From: Membranipora membranacea
Lineage: Eukaryota; Bryozoa; Gymnolaemata; Cheilostomatida; Membraniporidae
Length of the DNA stretch: 64,000 nt
Reading direction: 5' to 3'
NCBI GenBank assembly: GCA_914767715.1
Contig: OU612073.1
Span: 4,528,001 to 4,592,000 of the forward strand
The position numbers and the translations under genes were made by a program. Positions within the stretch are counted from its first letter, which is position 1. Each line of letters begins with the position of its first letter. The notes under the pieces are model-generated. The model was not told the origin of the DNA and searched no databases. It saw only the letters and a list, made by a program, of their open reading frames with translations. Below are positions 39,801 to 49,240 of the stretch, piece by piece.

Positions 39801-40480
39801 TTAACACTGGAGCTGGCCACTGCGTAACCCGTATTTGTTGTCTTTGAACATATCTGAGAGGTTGTTTCGTTTACAACGAAGTTTGTACTCCTTCTCTTGC
39901 TCTTCTTTTGTTAGATCGGGGGTTGTAAACGTCCGGTCTCTGTCACTCCAACTGTTAAAATACCTTAGAAAGTCTATCTTCATTATCTCTGTGTGAAATT
40001 GGATTTCCACCGGCCGTGGTTTGTTCTGTGGTCTGTTCAATTTCTGTACACCTAGCCTGGAAACCCTAGTAATAGAGTTTGGTAGGAAACCTAAACCATG
40101 TTGACCTCTTCAGCAAGACCATGCAAGATAGCAGACTGATTACGCTCAAGTTTCTGCCTTTCGAGTGACTCACGTTTTGCTCTTTGGTCTAACCTTTCAA
40201 CGATGACCTTCAACTCAGCGTTGTTGTCGTTCGATTCACCAGTCACCTGAGCAAAACTTTTAGTTAGCTTATGGCTGTCAGTTACTAGTCTACTCAAGTT
40301 TTCTATCTTGTCATCAATTTGTTCAAGTCTTGTTTTCACCTCTGGGCCAAAGAAATATTCTGGTAATTTTGGAAGGCACGTGTGGCAGTACCATACAAGT
40401 CCAGTTATCTTAGTCAGTTCAGTTCAGTCATATTCAGTACATCAGCCCAATCGGGTAGACAATAGCCATAGGTATTACCT
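39801..40480 (-). pseudogene. Decayed LINE ORF1 (PHD end, coiled coil, RNA-binding part)
   Basis: Read on the minus strand, the segment starts with a piece ending GLVWYCHTC, typical of the end of a PHD finger. A heptad-rich, charged stretch follows (about 40339 down to 40130; TRLEQIDDKIENLSRLV, then RAKRESLERQKLERNQ), as in a coiled coil. ILHGLAEE comes next and then a stop. In a shifted frame the text resumes as LPNSITRVSRLG and NKPRPVEIQF, then FTTPDLTKEEQEKEYKLR, and it stops at 39801. This order matches ORF1 of CR1/L2-like non-LTR retrotransposons, a nucleic-acid-binding chaperone that packages the element RNA. One frameshift near 40090 and the missing continuation show it is dead. The exact LINE clade is not certain. 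Confidence 0.72.
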
Positions 40481-40555
40481 TACCTTACCTTCAACTTAAT
40501 CCAAACCGTCCACATCACGGGCACTTTTGGAAAAATATACCATCATTATCCGTGT

Positions 40556-40571
40556 GGGGGGGGGGGGGGGG
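40556..40571 (+). repeat. Run of 16 G
   Basis: An uninterrupted G homopolymer sits between CGTGT and TTTAGACTAG. Such runs slip easily during replication and sequencing, and the stated length may be unreliable. Confidence 0.9.
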
Positions 40572-40847
40572 TTTAGACTAGAGAGTATTTCATAGCTGAG
40601 GAGGTAGGGAATTGTATTATTTCCCTATTAGTCTAATTCAATTAAGTTAAAGAAAAAGAAAACAATTTGTAAACAGCCAAGCAATCAGTATGGCCTGATG
40701 CACCACTCAAGTGATCATTGGTATGAAAAGAAAATGCCTGTCCAGTGTTAAAGAAATGATTTGATTAGAAATAGACCACAAAAGTTGACCAAAGTGAACC
40801 GCATACGTTGCCGTCGATGTTCGTAGTGTGTGTTAAACATGATACAG

Positions 40848-41245
40848 TTAGTCGGGTGGAAAGTACACTTTGACCTCTGACCTCATTCTATTGAAATAAC
40901 TGTGAGTCCAGGCATCACAGCTATGCTGCCAACTAATTGTTTTACCTCTGGTATCATGTAATGCTGAATTGAAGCGTACGTAGGTGTTTAGTTTAATGTC
41001 AAATAATCCGCCTTCTACCTTTCTGAGGAAGGTTACATCAATAGCATCTCTCCTATCAGACAAAAGAGGAATGGCATGATTAGTCAACAGTCAGTGATGC
41101 TATCAGTTTTATTCAAATGGTATATCCATTTAACAGCATTCCTCTTGACTTTTTCAAGGCTAGTTTTCAGGCCGATATTATGGGGCGACCACACCTGACT
41201 GGTATGGGCAGAATATTGACAGATATTACATTTCAGTGATGGTTT
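40848..41245 (-). pseudogene. C-terminal fragment of a LINE reverse transcriptase
   Basis: On the minus strand, from about 41245, one frame reads YSAHTSQVWSPHNIGL, then LEKVKRNAVKWIYHLN. After a frame change near 41080 it continues IPLLSDRRDAIDVTFLRKV, then GLFDIKLNTYVRF and SYFNRM, with a stop at 40848. These blocks match the region behind the catalytic core in Jockey/CR1-type reverse transcriptases, in the usual order: the Q-V-W-S-P block, the E-K-V-Q-R-like helix, the L-P-L-x-x-R-R-like helix and the S-Y-F-N-R end. The catalytic core itself was not found upstream, so this is a 5'-truncated copy, as is common for LINEs. Confidence 0.75.
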
Positions 41246-41693
41246 TGTTTTGGTTACAGCTTTCAGACATTTTAAGCAGTTGTTTGGATCTGCAGGTTGG
41301 CCAGGGTGATATGGAAATGCCTCAGCTTCTGTTGCTCTAAATCTAAATATTCCTTGTTTACTTTTTACTACTAATGATAAAAATGACTCGCTAAAAATAG
41401 CCTATTAATGTGAATGTTTTCTGATTAACTTATTGTATATAAGTAATGTATGTATAAGTGGAGGAACATGCAGAAAAGTACTTGTCACATCGTAAATGAT
41501 AGCCTGTGATATGATATTGATTTTATGTCAATGTCCATAATGTATTATGCTTTTGGGAATTAGTAGGCTATAGTAAACTCAAGTGCATTTAGGACAGTTT
41601 TTCCAATGCGCCTACTAAAGAGAGCAATAAACTGTTATTAACATAATAAGTTGTTTATATAACTAAATTGTCCCAAGTAACGTTGAGGACTGA
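41246..41693. other. No recognisable gene
   Basis: Upstream of the LINE fragment, a minus-strand frame near 41270-41345 contains a C-x-x-C pair but cannot be joined to a known domain. The remainder is AT-rich, without repeats or motifs that I can support. Confidence 0.5.
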
Positions 41694-41960
41694 GCCTGAC
41701 CTAGTGTCTATAATTCAGTCTCTTTTATCTTGGTATATCACCATTAACAGCCTGGCCTAGTGCCTATAATTGTTAGAGTGGTGGCTTGCAGGATAATTCC
41801 ACTGGTAATTACTCCGTTGAGCACAAAGGGTGGTTGACTATAGTTGTAAGCCTGGCTTCAATGCCTATAATTTACATCATAGCTTTTCCTTTCTTCACAG
41901 TCTCAGGAGTTTCACTATAGTTGTAGGCCTGGCTCCATGCCTATAATCTACAACATAGAT
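41694..41960 (+). repeat. Four copies of a 24-bp motif, two within a 47-bp repeat
   Basis: GCCTGGCCTAGTGCCTATAA-like words begin at 41694, 41750, 41850 and 41927, each followed by TT or TC and A-rich sequence. The last two share a longer block of about 47 bp, from ACTATAGTTGTA through the motif to ACA-CATAG. The spacing is uneven (56, 100, 77 bp), so this is a short dispersed cluster and not a clean tandem array. No function can be assigned. Confidence 0.7.
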
Positions 41961-42185
41961 ATTCACATCTTCGCAAGTGGCAATATTATTGGCGGATTGA
42001 CAATATAATCTAAAATATAGGTCTTCAGTTCTCTGCAGTGAGTAAGGGGGCTCAACGCCTTATACAACCCCTCATTCTGAGTAACTGCAATTGTTGAGGT
42101 GAGAGCCAATACTCACTGGATCATCAGTTGGGCTGACATGGTCGGACAACTCGAAATCAAAGATGTGCCCTACTGGGCAGTTTCA

Positions 42186-42209
42186 GATATATATATATAT
42201 ATATATATG
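42186..42209. repeat. TA dinucleotide microsatellite
   Basis: An alternating AT run of about 24 bp, with a second shorter TA run near 42288-42301. It is ordinary slippage-prone simple sequence. Confidence 0.9.
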
Positions 42210-43696
42210 AATGACTCATTGTCCAGGGTTTTTATGGGTACCAATAGTGGGATATATAATATATGACACTTTATTGCACAAATGCTTATATATATATATA
42301 TACATAGTATTGATTTGAGGTCATCATAATTTTCACTCATGCTAACCTACCACTTTTGATGAGGATCTATTGGGTGGCACTTGAAGGAGATCATGGTTTT
42401 CATTGTGATTGTTTAGCTAACAGGCTAACATGATAATTATGCAGATGCTTAGGTAGGTAGGTTAGCCGCTGAGAGTAATTTGACTCATGATTGCGATTGA
42501 TGTGATCAAAAATGTTGATAGTTAGACAGTTCACTGCAGTTTATTAAGCAGGCCGCGCCATCGCAGTCGCAGTCTCAGTGGAGTTGAACCACCCTGCTTG
42601 GTGAAATTAAGACAAGGCGTGCTAAAATTATTGTTTAGGGTGTTGTTGATATACATTTGGTTGCTGATAGCGAAGAGAACAACAGCATGATTGAAGAAAA
42701 CTATTGAGGTTCAAAGTTGCAGCCCAGTGCAATTTATTTTCTGGTATAGTTGAGAGGATGTGAGGACGAGTGGTATGAAGTGTGTTAAAAAATTTAAGCA
42801 TACAAAGGAATGACAGAAATAATACCGTAAAGAATCTGAAATCAGTCGTAAGAATCAAGCAGAGTTGCTTGATAGCATGAGTGACAAAAATCTACTTTGA
42901 TAGCTGGTTATAGTTCCACTGTACATAGTATGGTTGAGCACCAGAAACAGACTTAAGAGGATAAGCCAATTCTGACAGTTAAGCTTGATAGTAGGAGCGT
43001 CTGAGCTTTGGTAAGATATGGGTGAGAAAGAAATCCATACAAAAGTGATCCATACAACAGCCATACTGAGCTTGGCTCCTCTAACAACACATGCTGCATT
43101 CAAAAGCCCAGTGGCAGCATCACACTTTGTACCTGATAGAAGAATGAATGGGAAGTTTTGAGAGCATAGTTTCCATTCTCATCTTGACACAAAGGAAATT
43201 TGTTTACTTTGGTCCTGATAACGTCATCTACTGTCAGCCCAGCGTCAGCCAGTTTTTTTGGGTTTTGGTATTCAACCACAAAAGATGATGGTATACTGGC
43301 TTTACTTGGCTGACAGCAGAATATACCATCAGGAGAGGCCCCAAAAACATTCGCATTAGGTAACAGAACTGCTCAGCAGAAAAGAGAAGCTAGCAAGGTA
43401 CTATTAGCCTTTGACAACTGAGCTTTCGGTATAGATAAAATATGTACGTCATTAGGTAGAGCAAGTATTTGAATGGGTGTGTGTTTAGAATATGCGTTAG
43501 AGAGCGACTCTGACGTTGTAAGGTAGGCTAACAGACTTCTGCTATGTGAGGAGAAGTTTGAGGCAAGTTGAAAGGCTCATGTTAATATGAAGTGTGATGA
43601 TTATTTGAGACTCACCAACAGCTGATTTAGGCTGCCGTTTTCTGCTTCTGTTGCCTTTTGATTTTGCTTTCTTTGCTTTTTTCTTTTATGGACCAC
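42210..43696. other. Two hydrophobic minus-strand frames, otherwise empty
   Basis: Minus-strand frames at 42855-43103 (82 codons) and 42628-42858 (76 codons) follow each other with a stop and a frame change between them. Both are rich in L, F, I, V and S, giving a membrane-like look. I see no signature residues, splice sites or family motif to support a receptor or transporter, and AT-rich DNA often produces such frames. From 43104 to 43696 nothing is recognisable. Confidence 0.3.
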
Positions 43697-43794
43697 CTAC
43701 TTCTCTTCCTGGTCGAAGAGTTTTGCTGAATTCACACAGTGTGAAATGAATCTCCGACTCCACTTAGGGCCATCATTGTAGCGAAGTGCTGCAG
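43697..43794 (-). CDS. Mutator-like transposase, last exon with stop
   Basis: The acceptor CTCTGTATTTTAG is followed by AALRYNDGPKWSRRFISHCV and then KLFDQEEK, with TAG at 43697-43699. Phase 1 joining gives SARCH-A-AALRYN, which matches the A-R-C/A-x-A-A-x-x-x-N ending of family members. It is shorter at the C terminus than many relatives, which carry a basic tail. Confidence 0.62.
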
Positions 43795-43923
43795 CTAAAA
43801 TACAGAGAAAGCAACATAATCGTCACAAAAATAACTAATTGCCACATGTTAGTGGAATTACACGACACACATAGATCTATAAATAGTTTGTTACTCCAAT
43901 AACTTTTGATAACACAAACATAC

Positions 43924-44062
43924 CATGACACCTTGCTGACCAAGATTCAGATTTCCCTCTGTCAGTGCGCTTGTTTTCGTCCATGACTCGCCGGATGTTC
44001 ATGTACGCTTCAGCTGCATCACTAGTCATGTTTTCGGCTATATAGGGCATGTCAGCCATCCC
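43924..44062 (-). CDS. Mutator-like transposase exon, late catalytic region
   Basis: A 139-nt exon with the acceptor GATACTCCAG and a strong donor CATG/GTATGT encodes PYIAENMTSDAAEAYMNIRR, then KSESWSARCH. The N-x-T-x-x-A-A-E block corresponds to the N-x-x-x-E-x-x-N-S region of related enzymes, where the last catalytic Glu is expected. It joins the last exon in phase 1. Confidence 0.65.
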
Positions 44063-44232
44063 CTGGAGTATCAGCAGGAATATGAATTTTAGTCGTAACA
44101 TAAGAATCCCAAACTTGATGATCCAATGATTATGTATGAAGTGAGCTTATTTTTAGAAATTTGTAAAGTTAAGGTTTTACAGCTTTATCTGGTACAGCCT
44201 TCCTGAATTTCAGGTAAATATTAATATTTCAC

Positions 44233-44517
44233 CTTTATTTTGTTGTAAGTCTCCAAAGACCATGGGAGCAGCATGTTTGCACTTCCACTCAAGTGAGCAC
44301 AATGAGTGGTCTTCATCTACTTGATCAATGGTGTTGAGGATAGCCACTCGGGTCTGGTCTTCAGGCAGATGCATATTTAGTACATGTGTTACGCTTTAAG
44401 TTACAATCGTAATATGCTCTTTGTCGTGAGTAGGCTGTCTGTTTTCGTACAATCTTCGATGCATGGTTGCTGCTAGGTATCTTTCGTACGCTAGTACCAT
44501 GGGAGACCTAAAACATA
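44233..44517 (-). CDS. Mutator-like transposase exon with NHASK block
   Basis: The acceptor TATATGTTTTAG leads into VSHGTSVRKIPSSNHASKIV. This aligns with the V-P-Y-G, then K-x-x-C-x-N-H-A-x-K block that follows GDGD in the family. A stop ends this frame near 44370, and a shifted frame carries on with LPEDQTRVAILNTIDQV, then EDHSLCSLEWKCKH, equivalent to the usual D-H-S-x-C-x-x-x-W-C block. The donor is AAAG/GTGAAA. The internal frame change and the altered first Cys (S in its place) argue for decay. Confidence 0.6.
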
Positions 44518-44678
44518 TAACAACAATAATAAGGTCAATAGCACAGGTTTGAACCATATCATCAGAAATTCATTTTCAACTAGTCATACACTATGGAGGA
44601 GGGAGCTTGGCCGGAGCGTTTAAGATGAAGAGATTTGATTCTGTAAGGGTTCGAAGAAATAATTTGAGCTTACATTAC

Positions 44679-44931
44679 AAATGATGGTGTCTGCTACCGT
44701 CACCATCGCCATTATATTCGAGATAGTGACACTCCTGTGCTGTCATCGCCTTCTCAAAACCTTCCACCAACCCCTTAGATTCCATGCTCCCTGAGCATCC
44801 TTGGTGATTTGTGTGGCATTCATGCAATTTAATAGGGCTTACCGTGTACATTTGGCACCGACTATTCTTCGGGATCACCTGTAGTACCTTAATCGTCTCG
44901 TTCCGATAATGACAGCTACACCTGTGATCAT
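44679..44931 (-). CDS. Mutator-like transposase exon with zinc-like and GDGD blocks
   Basis: An acceptor (ATGATCACAG) opens in phase 1 with VAVIIGTR. One base then seems to be missing. The next frame reads IKVLQVIPKNSRCQMY, then HECHTNHQGCSGSMES, GLVEGFEKAM and LEYNGDGDG. The N-H-Q-G-x-S-x-S-M-E-S block and the G-D-x-D block are hallmarks of the metazoan family. The donor is uncertain: GTAATG at 44678 is the best candidate, but its phase does not fit the next exon. Confidence 0.72.
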
Positions 44932-45369
44932 AACATTATCAATTATAGTTGTCCTCTCAATATTATTATAAGATGTATAAGAAGGCACCTGATTGGCTGA
45001 TTGAATTGTTAGTAATAAGGACAGGAAGTTGAGCAAAATTTATTGATGATATCATCATTTTAATAGCGTCCAAGCTATTTCCTTTATAAGCAAAGGCCAA
45101 AAATAATAATTATTATTTATTATTCTGAATTAATAAAATTGATTTAAATAAATAAAATAATAGTGATGTAGAGCACCTAAGAAAATCTATTTGAGTATAA
45201 TAACTCCTGTTTAGAGACTCAAAGACTCATCAAGTAACTCTATCAGCATCCCAGAAAAATAGGGTTACACTTGAAAACATATGAAGAGAGGCAAGTCTTG
45301 GAAAATAAATACGATTCCGAATAATTTTTGTCTTTTATTTTCATTGCATACTAATACACTTTTACAAAC

Positions 45370-45582
45370 CTGAGGATGACATGTACTTGTGGCCATGGGA
45401 TTGTTTTTGCCAGCCTACATCCACGATCACCCGGATCCATGGCAGTCTATGCAAATATCTTCCTTTCTTGCTTGCTATTTCTCCTTCAGCCTCATGCGCA
45501 GCCCTAGATTCGGCTAGCCATTCTTCCTCGATACATCTACCAACTCTCTTTTCTTCAGCACTAAAGCTATAAGGGCGATATG
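45370..45582 (-). CDS. Mutator-like transposase exon with first catalytic block
   Basis: A 213-nt exon has the acceptor CATTTCTTCTAG and the donor TCAG/GTTTGT, with phase 1 at both ends. It encodes RPYSFSAEEKRVGRCIEEEW, an acidic helical stretch, and then LPWIRVIVDVGWQKQSHGHKY with MSSSG. The D-x-G-W-x-K-x-S-H-x-H-x-Y pattern is the start of the Mutator-like catalytic domain, and its Asp is the likely first metal ligand. No stops or frame breaks lie inside this exon. Confidence 0.8.
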
Positions 45583-47055
45583 CTAGAAGAAATGACATGA
45601 GTGTTACTGTAACCTAAGACATAGGCATGGCATTGGTTTCTAGACTACATGTATCAGTTAGAAAAGTTAAATGCTTTAACTGGTGTACTTATCCAACAGT
45701 TCTTAGTCATTCAAATAATATGTGTAACAATGTGTTGTAATTAATGCAAAATCTAATCCCGGTAACAGACATCTAAACCCCTGTAAAGCTGCTAGGTGGT
45801 CCATTGTAGCCATAAACATAGTAATATAAAAAAGAGTATTTATTTTTTTATTGTAGTAGCATTACTAAACTTTTGAATCAATCACATAGGCAAAATGCAT
45901 TCCTATAACCACACATAAATTGCCATGTGCTTGTGGAGTGTCAGATATGTTTTTCTTATCCATGAACATATTATATCAGTGGGTAGGTTTAGATGTTACA
46001 TTTTTTAAGGTAACCCATATCAAGTCTGATGATAGCTAATTAACAGTTTCAACACACCAATTTCCCATAAAGCAATGTTAGCCTGAACACCCAAAGAAAT
46101 TAAGTCATTTTACCAAGGAGTAACAGGTGTACTTCTTGATTTTTCTTATATGAATTTGAGAGGACACTAAAAACCTGTGAAATGCCTTGTTTAACCGAGC
46201 AAAACAGCTGATTTATTCAACATACATAGATCATGTAGTCACCATTTCGTGAATTAAAGGAGCAGTGGAACTGAAACACCTTTCATAACGGCATCAGGGT
46301 TAGGCAGTAAATGAGATATCTCTTTATCATTTTTCGGTGCAATGAATTACAGGGAATATCGCAATAATCAGCAATATTCTTATGAAAATTATGTTTGAAC
46401 TATCAGGTGAATGGGGCAGTATTTTTCTATCAATAGCTTTATTTAATCGCAGATCTACCCTGTGCTTGATTCTAGATGGCTGTAAATTTAGCAAATCATT
46501 TTGAAAATGAGCTAGTTCATCGATCGGATGGCAATCACAATATTGCTAAAAATGTTCCACAATGTAACTTAAACACAAAGATCCAAAGAAAATTTCAAAC
46601 TCACTGGCATGAACAGTTTGTATATAACCTACAAGACACAGCACCATAAACTAATGGACTATAACAAGATTCTCCAATGATGATAGTATAATATATATGT
46701 ATCATTTTTTAAGAGATTAGCTCTGTTACTTTACTGGTTGAATGAGTTTGATATTATACACAAAGTAACGGTTGGCGAATTAAGCGCCAGCATAGTATAG
46801 ACAATGTTGTGTCATGTCAATAAAACCTGGGTGGTTTACACCGTGGTACCATGTCATGCTTTAAATTTCCTTGGTAGTAATCGTTGTTGTACCTTAATTT
46901 TTAAATCAATTCTCACCTGTTTGGTGTCACCGAAAAAAAGTCTGTATAATTACTGTGAGGGGACAACTCTGAATTAAAAACTTTACTTAATAAAAAGACC
47001 AGCACATGAAAGATAGACCTTTGTAACAGCAAAATGAAGAGATATGAGAACCTAC
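45583..47055 (-). other. Intron of the Mutator-like gene, no other feature
   Basis: About 1.5 kb of AT-rich sequence lies between the exons at 45370-45582 and 47056-47257. I see only short chance frames and no repeat with clear ends. Confidence 0.5.
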
Positions 47056-47257
47056 CTCTAGCTAGAGTATATACTTCCTGCGCAGGAGATGAATCCCCAG
47101 ACGCATTAGCTGAACTAAACGGCCTAGATTCTAGTTTATCTCCTGTACACGGCTGATTCCTAACCGTCTGCAGCGCTCTCTGAGTAAAGATATCTCTGGC
47201 CAGCATAATAGTCGGCAGGTGAGGTGGAGATAAGTCTAACAAATTACCAGTACACTC
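47056..47257 (-). CDS. Likely N-terminal exon of the Mutator-like gene
   Basis: A 202-nt exon lies between the acceptor TTTTATTCTACAG and the donor AGAG/GTAGGT. It is open throughout in one frame: LLDLSPPHLPTIMLARDIF, then a serine- and proline-rich tail (SSANASGDSSPAQE). It starts in phase 0 and ends in phase 1. That phase rejoins the exon at 45370-45582 without a stop, giving TLAR-A-YRPYSF. I do not recognise the sequence itself. Linkage to the transposase is inferred from matching phases over three consecutive exons. Confidence 0.5.
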
Positions 47258-47530
47258 CTGTAGAATAAAATTTGAAAGATATAATTATATTTGGAAGTCA
47301 CAATGTATATTTTACACACAGAAACACCCGGTTCATTGTGTTGAATAGTCGTCAGATGACCCGGATTACTAGTTTATAGTTGATTTATCCAACTCGTATC
47401 CACTGTACATTATTTTTGACGGTCACATCAATATAACAAAAGCTTTCAGTTCTAAGACTATCTTGTAACAATTGATGCCTTCAGTTATGGGTGACCTGTC
47501 ATGAAAAAGAAAAGCATGCAGTTTTCTCAC

Positions 47531-47581
47531 CTTTAGTTCTTTTAGCTGAGGCGCCAGCCACTTTGTTACAATAATCACAGA
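47531..47581 (-). CDS. Likely upstream exon of the Mutator-like gene
   Basis: A 51-nt segment lies between an acceptor (CTACTTACAG) and a donor (AAAG/GTGAGA). It encodes 17 residues, KWLAPQLKELK at the end, with phase 0 on both sides. The phase fits the next exon at 47056-47257. The family match is not visible from so short a piece, and assignment to this gene rests on strand, phase and position. Confidence 0.4.
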
Positions 47582-47760
47582 CTGTAAGTAGAAAAGGTAT
47601 ATACTTCATATTTGCTGCGAATATATACGATTTATAAGATAATGATGACTAGAACAAGGTAGGGGAGAGAACAGGGTAGAGGATGAGGGCGACCTGACAT
47701 TGTCAGGTACAATCACAAGGATTTATTCTACTGCTCACATACAACATCTCATATCTATTG

Positions 47761-47796
47761 TCATTGTGATGTGATGTAATGTGATGTGATGTAAGA
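47761..47796 (+). repeat. GTGAT-type simple repeat
   Basis: A short imperfect run of TGTGATGTGATG words. Confidence 0.8.
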
Positions 47797-47844
47797 AGAG
47801 CTTGTTCATAGCATGATGTCACTTACGCCACCTGGAGAGTGTTT

Positions 47845-48044
47845 CAATCAGAATGAGCGATGCTTTACTAAAGCAAGTTATCACTATCACATCGCTCAAA
47901 ATTATCACTCACTTGGTCTTTCAATTAGACCAATTCATTCCCAAATCGCTCACTCAGAATGCATATAGTTCCATCAATGACTGAGCGTTTTGAAAGCGAG
48001 AGCATAGAAGGTATTGCTCACTCACTGAGTCAGCAATCTGATTG
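47845..48044. mobile_element. MITE-like repeat, copy 1
   Basis: A 200-bp segment starts CAATCAGAATGAGCGATGC and ends GCAATCTGATTG, so its outermost 7 bp are inverted repeats. A relative lies at about 50009-50170. The two share GATGCTTTACT, TTATCACT-TCAC, TCGCTCACTCAGAAT, and AAAAGCGAGAGC-TAG. Copy 1 holds an extra 42 bp containing a small hairpin, TTGGTCT with AGACCAA. No coding frame is present. A small non-autonomous DNA transposon family is the simplest reading. Confidence 0.6.
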
Positions 48045-48403
48045 AGATTTTGGCCTTTTTTAATTGAAAGACCCCTTAGGCAGACAGCGTTGAGCTTCAG
48101 GTCCATCATTCTGACAAATAAGAGGAGACGCCATAGAGTTGTTATATACTCTATGGGAGACGCAGTTGGTGAGCTCTTACTGCTGCTTTCAGATGCTGAC
48201 AAGTTCTTGACTGATTTTCAGCTTTCACTGCACACGCACAACTACATCTAATTATGTTTGCTGCCACTATTCAGATATTTCAGTTCAAGTTGTTCACACG
48301 TATACAGACTATATACGGTCTAATATGGATCAGGAACATACTACAGAAAGTTAAACATGATATAAATGTATATGAATGTATGTATATTATAAATGTTTAT
48401 TAC

Positions 48404-48573
48404 CGTGTCAGGGAGAGTAGTGCCCTCTCTTCACTGTAAGCCTCATCAAATTCACTGATGTATTCAGGCAGTACAGTCAACACCATCATCATTCTAATAG
48501 CCCAAGTCTTCCTCTCATCGTGACCTGCATCCTCCGTAAGGCACCGCAGCGTATCGTATGATGTATGCAGACA
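48404..48573 (-). CDS. USP9X-like exon C
   Basis: A 170-nt exon with the acceptor GGTTTTTAG and the donor ACACG/GTAATA. It is open throughout: TSYDTLRCL, then VLTVLPEYISEFDEAYSEE. This matches the S-Y-D-T-L and V-L-T-V-L-x-E-Y-I blocks just ahead of the ubiquitin-like part of USP9X. The next expected exon was not found downstream. Confidence 0.72.
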
Positions 48574-48756
48574 CTAAAAACCGAATACTCTCATCATTGA
48601 CATTGGCCTGCTACTGACTGGGTGATCTTTTAATCAGACAAATGGGAGAGGATTGAGATTGACTATCTATACACTAATGTTAAAGATTGATTACATCTTT
48701 TACATCAGTTTGTAGGCAAACATCACAATGATCCCTATATTTTAGAGTTACATCAT

Positions 48757-48817
48757 ACAAATTCAAGTTGTCCTCTCTCTGAACAATTACTTCAGAGAGA
48801 GGACAACTCGAATTTGT
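48757..48817 (-). repeat. 27-bp hairpin in the USP9X-like intron
   Basis: The arms are 48757-48783 and 48791-48817 with a 7-nt loop. They match at 26 of 27 positions. The core is GTTGTCCTCTCTCTGAA against TTCAGAGAGAGGACAAC. The single mismatch becomes a G-U pair if the minus strand is transcribed, which is the direction of the surrounding gene. It could be a miniature element relic or a small-RNA-type foldback. No duplicated flanks were recognised. Confidence 0.75.
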
Positions 48818-48921
48818 ACATCAGATTACAAAAATATTAAATTCACTGCTTTTGTGATGGTCTCATGGTTAACCGATGGAGCTGTAAGGGAGTTATTTTT
48901 TTAGTTATATAATCCACTGAC

Positions 48922-49125
48922 CTGCTGTGTTTGAAGATTAGGCTAGAGATTAGCGTGTAACTCTTGTAGTAGACTGATAGCATCACTGGACACACTATCA
49001 GAGATATGCATCCCCACAGATAATCCATACCGACAAGGTTCAGACCATGTATAACAAGGCCTCACTTCTGCTCCTGTAGTCTACTGTTCTCCTTTGTGTG
49101 CATACAGCGGAAAAATCTCTCATAA
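48922..49125 (-). pseudogene. USP9X-like exon B with two stops and a frameshift
   Basis: After the acceptor TTTATTTTCAG the frame gives YERFFRCMHTKENSRLQEQK, a TGA, then LVIHGLNLVGMDYLWG. This aligns residue by residue with relatives across the stop. Reading then moves to another frame (SSDAISLLQELHANL), reaches a TAG, and ends at CAGCAG/GTCAGT. Alignment across the stop argues for a nonsense mutation and not an extra intron. Confidence 0.7.
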
Positions 49126-49240
49126 CTGAAAATAAAGTCAATACATTCTCATATATGAGAAGCAGTCCAATCTAAAACAATATTTATCAGGTCTTCTAGT
49201 TAACATCAGAAAACTCCTACCTGCTGACTAGCTAACTTAC

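Larger units (their letters stand above)
43697..47581 (-). pseudogene. Mutator-like transposase gene, multi-exon, frameshifted
   Basis: This minus-strand gene has at least five recognisable exons and probably two more upstream (entered separately). In order the product shows an E-K-R-V-G-R-like lead-in, WIRVIVDVGWQKQSHGHKY, VAVIIG, then HECHTNHQGCSGSMES with GLVEGF, GDGDG, VRK-x-SSNHASK, DHSLCSLEW and NMTSDAAEAY, ending SARCH-AALRYN and KLFDQEEK plus stop. These are the ordered blocks of the metazoan Mutator-like transposase domain, a DDE enzyme of the RNase H fold. The first acidic residue lies in IVDVGW and the second in the GDGD block. A one-base frame break lies early in the exon at 44679-44931, another frame change lies inside 44233-44517, and two exon joins do not keep phase. 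It is therefore either a decayed copy or an active copy with sequencing indels. Confidence 0.75.

Noticed and set aside
42628-43103. Membrane receptor (GPCR-like) gene on the minus strand
   Set aside because: Hydrophobic text only. It has no DRY, NPxxY or cysteine landmarks and a stop between the two halves.
47531-47581. A CxxC zinc-finger exon (CDYCNK) in an alternative frame
   Set aside because: The phase 0 frame rejoins the next exon without a stop, while the CDYCNK frame meets a stop immediately after splicing.
47056-47581. Continuation of the USP9X-like fragment
   Set aside because: The last USP9X-like exon ends in phase 2 but the exon at 47531-47581 starts in phase 0, and the text does not match the ubiquitin-like part expected next.
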